Assembly: GCA_017994115.1 (NCBI GenBank)
Contig: JAGOLK010000003.1
Location: 1-64,000 of the forward strand
Direction of reading: 5' to 3'
Length of the DNA: 64,000 bases
Source of the DNA: Clostridia bacterium
GTDB taxonomy: Bacteria > Bacillota > Clostridia > Lutisporales > Lutisporaceae
Every line of letters starts with the position of its first letter. Positions within the stretch are counted from its first letter, which is position 1. Made by a program: the position numbers and the translations under genes. This document shows, in pieces, positions 1 to 7,742 of this stretch. The notes beneath the pieces are model-generated. The model was not told the origin of the DNA. It saw nothing but the letters and a program-made list of their open reading frames with translations, and searched no databases.

Positions 1-38
1 GCCCATTACTGACCCTCCTTAATCCGTCCGCTGATTTA

Positions 39-67
39 TTGCACGTGCGCTTAAGCTATAATATAAT
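39..67 (+). promoter_or_regulatory. Sigma-A-type promoter for the structured RNA
   Basis: TTGCAC at 39-44 and TATAAT at 62-67 are separated by 17 bases, a near-consensus vegetative promoter. Initiation would fall near 74, about 40 bases before the first long helix of the RNA at 114. A second TATAAT at 76-81 could give a closer start. No ORF follows before 489, so the promoter most simply drives the non-coding RNA. Confidence 0.6.
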
Positions 68-113
68 AGGTTTTTTATAATATTATACAATATAAATAGA
101 ATGCTAACATCTG

Positions 114-366
114 AAGTTTGCAGTCATCCTGCAAAGCACTGGCCTTGTATAACAGCGAACACTTATTGGCTTTGGGCAACAGAATCAAGTGAAGATGCGC
201 AGTAAAATCCGTGGGATTTACGTGAGGTAAATCCAGCACATACCAACAGGAGGTTGGGTTTATGTGCGTCAGAATTTTACAAGTATCAAGCTCTGATTCT
301 GTCCAAAGCTAATACCGTGCGAGTCGGTATACAAGGCTATTGCTCCGGGAGTATGACTGCAAACTT
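114..366 (+). ncRNA. Large multi-helix structured RNA, class unassigned
   Basis: The segment folds by eye into a closed multi-branched structure. P1 pairs 114-127 with 353-366 (14 perfect pairs). P2 pairs 141-151 with 328-338. P3 pairs 166-176 with 302-312 and, after a bulge, 180-187 with 294-301. P4 pairs 202-208 with 274-280. Two hairpins sit inside: 214-234 and 236-267. A further hairpin, 313-317 with 325-329, slightly competes with P2. Three G-U wobbles (141/338, 168/310, 176/302) would be A-C mismatches on the other strand, so the plus strand is the RNA. There is no T-run terminator after 366. It is not a T-box, cobalamin, RNase P or tmRNA by their signature motifs. The raiA RNA of Clostridia has roughly comparable size and is one candidate, but I cannot confirm it. 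Confidence 0.75.
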
Positions 367-405
367 ATAGCTATGTCGCATTATTATACCATAATCTAAT
401 GAAGT

Positions 406-434
406 TTGAAAAAAATATTTAATTGGAATATAAT
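406..434 (+). promoter_or_regulatory. Sigma-A-type promoter of the multidomain operon
   Basis: TTGAAA at 406-411 and TATAAT at 429-434 have exactly 17 bases between them; a second overlapping TATAAT lies at 434-439. It lies between the structured RNA and the AAGGAGG site at 477-483, giving a leader of about 50 bases. The operon therefore does not need to be read from the RNA promoter. Confidence 0.65.
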
Positions 435-488
435 ATAATTTAAACTATACTGTAGTTTCCGCAATTTCCAGTGCTTAAGGAGGATTTT

Positions 489-3400
489 ATGAATAAGGAA
501 TATATAATCAGGCTCTACAATGATATATGCAATAGGCTTCTCCAACTGGATTTGCCTTATGATTCGAAGGATACTGTAAAAAAATATATAGAAGACGTCA
601 GCTTTATTGACAATCTTCACAAGATTGTCGGGAACAGGGATTACAGCTGCAATTCAGTTCTGCTGCTGTGTCAAAGCCTTATGAACCAAGTTGCAGAGGA
701 TAATATTCCACAAAACTGGCTTGAATATGTATATCAGTACACCCTGAGCAAATCCTTCCCCCATGCAGTTGAAGCGGAGCTTAAGAATGGATTGGAAGGC
801 TCATGCAGCATATATCTGCAGACTCTCAGAGAGATTTCAGAATTCCAAAAAAACGACACGGATGATACATGGCAGAGCAGATATCCTATACGATTCCTAT
901 CTTCCGAAGAAGAAAACGATTTGGAAAACCCAATTGAATATAAGAAATTCCTTAAGGCCTTCGATGAATTGTATGTATATGAAATGATGAAGCTGAATCA
1001 GGAGGTCTTGGGCTTTAATACCCTTGATCATATTTGCGGGGTGCATTACCTGGCTTTATATATAGGAAGGGAACTGAAAAAAGCCGGAATCCCAATTGAC
1101 CTTGGCAGGGTTTCGGGAGCCGCAGCAGGCCATGATATTGGAAAATACGGATGCAAATCTTCTGAATCCAAGAGGGTGCCGTATCTTCATTATTACTATA
1201 CCGATTTGTGGTTCAGAAATCATGACATTACCTATATAGGCCACATAGCCACAAATCATTCCACCTGGGACCTTGAGCTTGAAAACCTTCCCCTTGAGTC
1301 CTTGGTACTCATATACTCAGACTTCAGAGTAAAACATGATGCAACCGGGAACACAAGAGAAATGCATATCTATCCCCTGCAGGATTCCTTTAAGATTATT
1401 CTGGATAAACTGGATAATCTGGATGCCATAAAGGAGAAGAAGTACAGACGAGTATATTCCAAGCTTACGGACTTTGAGGATTATTTGATAAATCTTGGTA
1501 TAGAAGTTGATATAAATAACATTGTCAAGGGCATAAGAAGGGAATTGGGAATAAAAAACCGTCATTATTCCCTTATGAGCGGGAGCCAGGTGATAAAGAA
1601 TATCAAGTATCTGGCAATCAACCATAACATAAATCTTATGTATCAGCTGAGGGATGAGGCTTCCCTTAACCGCATACTGGAATCAGCCAGAAGTGAAGCC
1701 AACTGGAAAAAGCTTAGGGAGTATATCAGGATTTTTGAGGAATACTCCACTTATCTCACACAGAAACAAAAACTCATTACTATCAGATTCCTTTATGAAC
1801 AACTGGTGCATCCCGAGGATGATATCAGAAGGCAATGTGCAGAGCTGATAGGACTATTGATCGCAAGATTTGACGAAAAATATCGCAAGGATGTGCCCGA
1901 AAATGCCATACTTGACGCTCCCGTAATGACAAGCTTCGAGCTGCTGGACAGATACATGCAGCTTCTGGTCAGTCCTGACCATAAAATAGTACCTCTCCAC
2001 AAAAGTTACCTGGGATACAGCATCAGCATCATAATTTCATCGTTGTTTTCACACTGCAGCAAGAGCCAGATAGAAGGCTTCAGAACTGTTGCTGCCAAGT
2101 ACTATAAGGAAGGTGCCCGCAGGAACTATGAGACAAAGCTGTATCTGCTTGAAGCCATAAGGTATATGCCTGTCTACGGTGACTATGAAGCAGACAGGAT
2201 AATCTGCAGTTATGTCAAAAGGCGGCTTATCGATAAAAGCAACGCCATAAGGCTTTCCGCAATGGAAGTGGCATATAATATCCTTGCCCGTTCCCGGAAC
2301 AATGCCGATACATCCGGGGAGGATACCGCAATCGGCAGCTTGGCGCACACTGTCAAGGAAATGATATCAGGCACTCATAGAAGATCCGGTGTTGTTTCCG
2401 AAAACTATCTGAAACATAAAATCGCATGCTTGCTGGGAATGGAGCCGGCAGTACTGAATAAATTCCATGAGTACTGCCATAAGGACCTTCACAAGCTTTC
2501 AGAAATCTCATTGAGCAATCTTAAAACCGCAACAGAATGGGTAATAAAAAGAATTCAGCTGGACCTGCTTCTTGACAACTCATTAAGGAATCCAAAATCC
2601 GGCGGGTTTTATTCAGCTATGCATTTTTGCAATCTAATGAAGGTCAGTGCCTCCGAGAGTGTCCGAAATCGTGCCGGAGAGGCACTGATACATATAGTTT
2701 CCCACTTGTCCCCGGAGCAGAGGAATGACATTGCTGTGGAAATGCTCCGTGCCCTTGAAATTGAAGGGTACCAGTTTGCAGAATACATTCCGAACTACTT
2801 GGGAAAAATCATCCTATCCCTTGAACCCGTGGAACTTGATGAGGTCCTTGACGATTTCAAGGAGAAGATAAAAAACTCCACCCCCCACTTGGACTCTCTG
2901 ATATTAAAAACCATAGGCATAACAATAGCAAATTACCCATCCTATATCGAAACATTTAAAGAGAAAAGGGAAGTCTATGAAAACAGGCTCATAAGGATGC
3001 TCAGTATCATCATCAACGGACTTGCCCATTACGACGCAGATGTAAAGCAGTCTGCCTTCAGCGTTTTAGGCAAGGAGATCTTCGGTTCAAGTACTCTGAT
3101 GCCGGAAGAAAAGAATGAGATTTTTATCCGTATTGCCAAGAAGCTGCTCACACTGCTTGAGGACGATATCCGGGAAGGGCTGTTGTTTCTTACAAATTCA
3201 GCGGGCTTAATCAATATTTACAGGTTTATTTCCGATTATACTTTCTTTTACAAAGATATCGAAATAGCTGTCCCTGAGAAGGTTGCATTTTTCCCGGGAG
3301 CTTTTGATCCCTTCTCTCTGGGGCATAAGGAGATTGCGAGAGCAATACGTGATATGGGCTTTGAAGTTTACCTGGCCGTGGACGAATTTTCCTGGTCAAA

Positions 3401-5405
3401 GAAAACCCTTCCGAATCTTATCAGGAAAAGTATTATTAATATGTCCGTTGCTGAAGAATTCGACATATACATCTATCCTGAGGATTATCCCACAAATATT
3501 GCGAATCCTTTGGATCTTGAGGTACTGAGGAACAATTTCCCGGCATCTGAGGTTTATATAGTTGCGGGAAGCGATGTAATGATTAATGCCTCGGCATATA
3601 AAAATGAAATAAGCAAAAACTCCGTATTAACATTTTCACATATTATATTTGAAAGGAAGAGTTCCTATAATCAATATGGAAAAGATGCAGGCAAGCTTTC
3701 GGAAACAATCGGCAAAATCGACGGAAAGATAATCCGCCTGTCCCTTCCTCCTCAATATGAGGATATCAGTTCTACCCAGATAAGAAGCAATGTTGATGAA
3801 AACAGAGATATATCAATGCTGGTGGACCCTCTGGCCCAGAAATTCATATATGAAAACGGCTTCTATCAGAGTGAACCCCAGTATAAGTCAATGGTACAGA
3901 CAGAGTCCATCGAAATCGAAGTAGTGGAGAAAGTAAGCAGAGAGCTGTTCAATGAATTATCCTCATCCATGTGTGTCAACAGGGAATCCCTTGCAGACAG
4001 CCTCGGAAAATTTCTCGAGAAGATAGCCTCAAGACTTCTTTTAATCAGAGACGCGGATCATAAAAAGCAGATCCTTGGTTTTTCTGCTTTTCACAGAATC
4101 AGCTCCAGCTTCCTTTACCAGGAATTCGGGAACAGCTCTGTAACTGAATATATAAGAGAAAACTCCACAGGAAAAATAGTGAGCATTGACGGTATATTCA
4201 TATTGAACAACGCCGTTCTTGAAAACATGGAGCAGATTCTTCTGGCGGAAACACTGGCTTACTGTATAGCCCGGGATTATGACTATGCAGTATTCCACAG
4301 CACATTAAGCCCCGTATCCTACGATATGCTTGAAGTCCTTAGGCTGATGGGCTTCAGGGATCTGCCCTGTCCCGGATGCCTGAACGAAGTGCTGGCAGTT
4401 AATATAAGCACCCCTTGCGCCTTGAATCTGGATATAGAGACTACCATCAAGGAACCGTACAGAAGCAGCAGCGCACTCATGGATGTGGTATCAAGGACCA
4501 GGAAAAGAATCCAGGGAACTCTTGCGGAAGTGTATTCCGGAAATCTGATACTACCCTTTGACAGAGCAGTCATGTACAGCACTCTGATCAAGAAAATATG
4601 CGAGGTGAATGAAGTTCCCACAAAGCCTTTGAAGCCAAGGCACCTGGGGCCTGCCATGTGCGTACCCTACGGCAATATGCTCAGCAGAAGTATTATTCCC
4701 AACACAGTAACAAAGGCGCTTCATACAGAAAGGCTATACGGCCCTGATGCCAAGGATTACAAGGTTGGGAATTTCCCATATTATCTTGATCTTGAAATCC
4801 AGATGAAGATGCTGAAATCCTTTAACAGGCCCATTATTCTGGTGGATGACACCCTGCATCACGGCTTCAGGCTGAAAACCCTGGACCCAATGCTGAAAAA
4901 AGAGAATATTGAGGTAAGGAAGATAATTGTCGGCATACTTTCCGGTAAAGGGAAGGAATTAATGGAAATCCAGGGAAATGATACGGATTGTGCATATTTT
5001 ATTCCGCGTCTGAGAGAATGGTATAACGAAAACAATTTCTATCCCTTTATAGGCGGAGATGCTTTATGGAGGGGCATATACCCGAAAAGGAACCTGCTAC
5101 CCTCAATAAACCTGATACTCCCTTATACCTCACCCTCTTTCCTGAACGAGACATCGAAAAAGTCAATATATATGCTTTCGCATACCGCCATGGAAAATGC
5201 GATAGAAATACTGTCAACCCTGGAGGATGAATTCCAGGCCATCAATGAAAGGAGCCTGACACTGTCTTCCATGGGACAGGTATTTATAACACCCAGATGT
5301 CCCGATCACGGACAAAACATGGACTATGACCTTAGCCTGAGCCCATCCTTCTATCTTAAAAACGATTTGGAGCTGTTGGATAGGCTCGAGCGAATCATAT
5401 GCTGA
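489..5405 (+). CDS. Multidomain HD / NadD-like nucleotidyltransferase / PRTase-like protein
   Basis: This is a 1638-residue protein of unknown overall function. An HD-type metal phosphohydrolase domain lies at about 175-290 (H181, H186, HD at 215-216, H257, D278). Helical, HEAT-like repeats follow to about 920. A NadD/cytidylyltransferase-like domain spans about 930-1130, with FPGAFDP...GH at 935-946 and ISSTQIR near 1093. An acetyltransferase-like stretch covers about 1150-1310. A C-terminal type I phosphoribosyltransferase signature (VDDTLHHG) sits near 1452-1459. HD (YqeK) and NadD are neighbouring genes in many Firmicutes, so this may be an NAD- or nucleotide-related enzyme fused onto a scaffold. 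I chose ATG 489 because AAGGAGG (477-483) lies inside the 18-base upstream extension starting at 471. It heads a three-gene operon. Confidence 0.8.
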   Translation: MNKEYIIRLYNDICNRLLQLDLPYDSKDTVKKYIEDVSFIDNLHKIVGNRDYSCNSVLLLCQSLMNQVAEDNIPQNWLEYVYQYTLSKSFPHAVEAELKNGLEGSCSIYLQTLREISEFQKNDTDDTWQSRYPIRFLSSEEENDLENPIEYKKFLKAFDELYVYEMMKLNQEVLGFNTLDHICGVHYLALYIGRELKKAGIPIDLGRVSGAAAGHDIGKYGCKSSESKRVPYLHYYYTDLWFRNHDITYIGHIATNHSTWDLELENLPLESLVLIYSDFRVKHDATGNTREMHIYPLQDSFKIILDKLDNLDAIKEKKYRRVYSKLTDFEDYLINLGIEVDINNIVKGIRRELGIKNRHYSLMSGSQVIKNIKYLAINHNINLMYQLRDEASLNRILESARSEANWKKLREYIRIFEEYSTYLTQKQKLITIRFLYEQLVHPEDDIRRQCAELIGLLIARFDEKYRKDVPENAILDAPVMTSFELLDRYMQLLVSPDHKIVPLHKSYLGYSISIIISSLFSHCSKSQIEGFRTVAAKYYKEGARRNYETKLYLLEAIRYMPVYGDYEADRIICSYVKRRLIDKSNAIRLSAMEVAYNILARSRNNADTSGEDTAIGSLAHTVKEMISGTHRRSGVVSENYLKHKIACLLGMEPAVLNKFHEYCHKDLHKLSEISLSNLKTATEWVIKRIQLDLLLDNSLRNPKSGGFYSAMHFCNLMKVSASESVRNRAGEALIHIVSHLSPEQRNDIAVEMLRALEIEGYQFAEYIPNYLGKIILSLEPVELDEVLDDFKEKIKNSTPHLDSLILKTIGITIANYPSYIETFKEKREVYENRLIRMLSIIINGLAHYDADVKQSAFSVLGKEIFGSSTLMPEEKNEIFIRIAKKLLTLLEDDIREGLLFLTNSAGLINIYRFISDYTFFYKDIEIAVPEKVAFFPGAFDPFSLGHKEIARAIRDMGFEVYLAVDEFSWSKKTLPNLIRKSIINMSVAEEFDIYIYPEDYPTNIANPLDLEVLRNNFPASEVYIVAGSDVMINASAYKNEISKNSVLTFSHIIFERKSSYNQYGKDAGKLSETIGKIDGKIIRLSLPPQYEDISSTQIRSNVDENRDISMLVDPLAQKFIYENGFYQSEPQYKSMVQTESIEIEVVEKVSRELFNELSSSMCVNRESLADSLGKFLEKIASRLLLIRDADHKKQILGFSAFHRISSSFLYQEFGNSSVTEYIRENSTGKIVSIDGIFILNNAVLENMEQILLAETLAYCIARDYDYAVFHSTLSPVSYDMLEVLRLMGFRDLPCPGCLNEVLAVNISTPCALNLDIETTIKEPYRSSSALMDVVSRTRKRIQGTLAEVYSGNLILPFDRAVMYSTLIKKICEVNEVPTKPLKPRHLGPAMCVPYGNMLSRSIIPNTVTKALHTERLYGPDAKDYKVGNFPYYLDLEIQMKMLKSFNRPIILVDDTLHHGFRLKTLDPMLKKENIEVRKIIVGILSGKGKELMEIQGNDTDCAYFIPRLREWYNENNFYPFIGGDALWRGIYPKRNLLPSINLILPYTSPSFLNETSKKSIYMLSHTAMENAIEILSTLEDEFQAINERSLTLSSMGQVFITPRCPDHGQNMDYDLSLSPSFYLKNDLELLDRLERIIC

Positions 5406-5423
5406 AATAACATCGGGGGTAAT

Positions 5424-6671
5424 ATGATGTTTTATTATAAGCTATTCAACAAGACCCTGGTATCCCGGAAAGAATACCGGCAGCTGGAAGAAACCTCAGA
5501 ATCGGAAGCAGCTTCCGGTACCGGGCGTATATTTGTGCTGGACAGCAGCCCTCCCGGAGAATCAAGAAGGAGCTTCTGCGCTTCCCAGCCTGACCTTATT
5601 TATACCTTGAAGGAAGGCCTTGATATGCTTCTTCTTCCCGATTCAGAGGATAATAACCTGCCGGATTGGATAATTAAAGCTGTCCGCGGCAATAATGTAA
5701 CCAGGATCAATACCGAATATCCCAATTGGCAGGATGTGCTGCTTTATGAGCCGCCTGCAAAATGGAGAATAAATGTTGCAGGCCTTGGGGATGTGGGAGG
5801 AACTCTTGTCTCAGGCCTGAGGCTTCTGGGGGTTGGCTCGGTATCACATATAGGAATTTTTGACATAGATCCAAACAAAGTCAGGCGTTGGGAGTATGAG
5901 GCCAATCAGATACTGGACTCCAACTGCGGTAATGCTCATCCTGATGTTGTTTCAATATCGGAAAAACAACTTTTTGACTGTGATATGTTCATATTCTGCA
6001 TAACCGCAGGGGTGCCTCCACTATGTGAAAACCCCGGAGATGTAAGGACGGCACAATATGAAGGAAATTCAAAAATCATCAGGGAATATGCTCAAAGAGC
6101 CCGCAGAAGCTGCTATAAAGGCATATTTGCAGTAGTGTCGGACCCTGTGGATATGTTATGCAAGGCGGCCTTCGACTTCAGCAATACTGATGACTGCGGC
6201 AGGCTTGATTTCAATGGCCTTGCACCTGAGCAAATAAGAGGCTACGGGCTTGGAGTAATGCATGCAAGGGCAGCCTATTTTGCAGGCCTGGACAGGGAAA
6301 CCGCTCACTACATAAGGGAGGGCAGAGCTTTCGGCCCTCACGGCGAAGGCCTGGTAATAGCGGACAGTATAGAAAACTACAATGACCGGTTTTCCCGTTA
6401 TCTTACTGAAAAAACTAAAACAGCAAATCTGGAAGTCCGCAAGCTGGGTTATAAGCCCTATATCGCTCCTGCTCTCTCATCAGGCGCCTTGTCAATACTT
6501 GCAACAATAAGAGGACAGTGGCATTACAGTGCTACCTTCCTGGGAGGAGTATACATGGGAGCAAGAAACAGGCTTAATGCTTCAGGAATAGAGCTTGAGA
6601 GGCTTCCAATTCCGGAGGAGCTTTTTTTAAGATTGAAAAATACATATGAAAGCCTGAGGAAAATGCCATGA
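5424..6671 (+). CDS. Lactate/malate-dehydrogenase-like NAD-binding protein
   Basis: The 415-residue protein has an N-terminal extension of about 115 residues, then a Rossmann motif (AGLGDVGG) followed by an acidic FDID that suggests NAD rather than NADP. The order of LDH/MDH landmarks is kept: TAGVPP...GDVR (substrate-loop arginine region), SDPVD (equivalent of NPVD) and GPHGEG (equivalent of the catalytic-histidine GxHG). The segment aligning with the LDH GTxLDxxR motif reads GLGVMHARA, so the usual catalytic aspartate appears to be lost while the arginine stays. It starts 18 bases after the previous gene behind GGGGG (ATG 5424 or 5427) and overlaps the next gene by ATGA. A changed substrate, or a non-catalytic NAD-binding role, is possible. 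Confidence 0.75.
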   Translation: MMFYYKLFNKTLVSRKEYRQLEETSESEAASGTGRIFVLDSSPPGESRRSFCASQPDLIYTLKEGLDMLLLPDSEDNNLPDWIIKAVRGNNVTRINTEYPNWQDVLLYEPPAKWRINVAGLGDVGGTLVSGLRLLGVGSVSHIGIFDIDPNKVRRWEYEANQILDSNCGNAHPDVVSISEKQLFDCDMFIFCITAGVPPLCENPGDVRTAQYEGNSKIIREYAQRARRSCYKGIFAVVSDPVDMLCKAAFDFSNTDDCGRLDFNGLAPEQIRGYGLGVMHARAAYFAGLDRETAHYIREGRAFGPHGEGLVIADSIENYNDRFSRYLTEKTKTANLEVRKLGYKPYIAPALSSGALSILATIRGQWHYSATFLGGVYMGARNRLNASGIELERLPIPEELFLRLKNTYESLRKMP

Positions 6672-7720
6672 GCGATTATTATGCGATAATTCCCGGAAAT
6701 ATTTCCCTGCAGCTGAAAAGAATGCTGGAAGCCGTATTGATGGGAAAAAATGCTTCATACATAACAGACAAGCACAGCTTGCCTGACCTCAGAGGAGTAA
6801 AGATAATAGTATGCGCTGAAATAAGCCCTGCCGGCTTATGCATACCATTGTATGAAATATTGGAAGAGCTTCAAAGCCGGGGCTGCGATTCCCTGAAGAA
6901 TTCCTCGGCAATACTGCTGCTGCACAGCTCCAATGAGTTATATACAAAGAGCACCGCTTCCTTTATAGTATTCCTGCTGAATCAATTGGGCTGCCGCTTC
7001 CCGGGTCATCCTGCCATAGAAGCCACAGGCAGCCTGTCAAACTTCTCCACCTGGAGAAAAATAAAGGAAGCCTCCCTTGAAGATATCTGCTTGGAGCTAT
7101 GCATTTCGCTGGGAGAAAGATTCGCCGCGTACAATCCCGCAGCTGTTAAAAAACCGAAAATACTTGCGCTTCACTCCAGCCGGAAGGAGACCTCAAATAC
7201 ACTTGCGCTGTGGAATATTGTAAAAAACAGCCTTGAAGGATGCAGAATAAGTGAGCTTCATGTGGAAAACGGAAGTGTAGTTGATTGTAAAGGGTGTTCC
7301 TATAAGACATGCAAGCATTTCAGCATGAACAACAGCTGCTTTTACGGAGGCATAATGATAAAGGAAATACTGCCCGCCATAGAAAAATCAGATGCGGTCA
7401 TATGGCTTTGCCCTAATTACAATGACGCAGTATCCGCAAACCTTTCCGCAGTGATTAACCGTATGTCGGCATTATATGTAAAAACACCTTTTTATAAGAA
7501 GTCATTGTTTTCCATAATCGTATCCGGCAATTCAGGCAGTGATTCGGTAGCCAGGCAGCTGCTGGGGGCACTTTGCATAAACAAAGGCTTCAATCTGCCT
7601 CCATATCATTCGTTCATGGCTACTGCCAACGATCCGGGGACAGTATGCAAAATACCCGGTATAGAAGCCTCCGCAAGGACATATGCGGAAAATATACTAA
7701 AGGAAATCAAAAGGCCCTGA
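6668..7720 (+). CDS. Flavodoxin-fold NADPH-dependent FMN reductase-like protein
   Basis: The 350-residue protein has a C-terminal half (about 165-350) that resembles NAD(P)H-dependent FMN reductases: LALHSSRKETSNTL as the phosphate-binding segment and WLCPNYNDAVSANLSAVINR as the flavin-site segment. A cysteine series CKGCSYKTC...C between them recalls iron-sulfur flavoproteins, which use a compact Cx2Cx2-4C cluster site. The N-terminal 150 residues are not recognised and may be a second degenerate flavodoxin fold. Its start codon overlaps the stop of the dehydrogenase-like gene (ATGA), implying translational coupling; its own stop lies inside the terminator. It is probably a redox partner of the operon. 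Confidence 0.7.
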   Translation: MSDYYAIIPGNISLQLKRMLEAVLMGKNASYITDKHSLPDLRGVKIIVCAEISPAGLCIPLYEILEELQSRGCDSLKNSSAILLLHSSNELYTKSTASFIVFLLNQLGCRFPGHPAIEATGSLSNFSTWRKIKEASLEDICLELCISLGERFAAYNPAAVKKPKILALHSSRKETSNTLALWNIVKNSLEGCRISELHVENGSVVDCKGCSYKTCKHFSMNNSCFYGGIMIKEILPAIEKSDAVIWLCPNYNDAVSANLSAVINRMSALYVKTPFYKKSLFSIIVSGNSGSDSVARQLLGALCINKGFNLPPYHSFMATANDPGTVCKIPGIEASARTYAENILKEIKRP

Positions 7721-7740
7721 ACTAAAATTCAGGGCCTTTT
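7713..7740. terminator. Bidirectional rho-independent terminator
   Basis: Arms GGCCCTGAA (7713-7721) and TTCAGGGCC (7728-7736) enclose a six-base loop. T4 follows on the plus strand and TTTT on the minus strand. It ends the plus-strand operon and also the converging formate dehydrogenase operon, whose last stop is at 7743. Confidence 0.85.
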
Positions 7741-7742
7741 CT

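Noticed and set aside
114-366. T-box leader, cobalamin riboswitch, RNase P RNA, tmRNA or 6S RNA
   Set aside because: No AGGGTGGnACCGCG T-box, no B12 box, no RNase P or tmRNA core motifs, and the shape is multi-branched, not a single 6S-type rod. An independent promoter for the next gene also argues against a simple leader.
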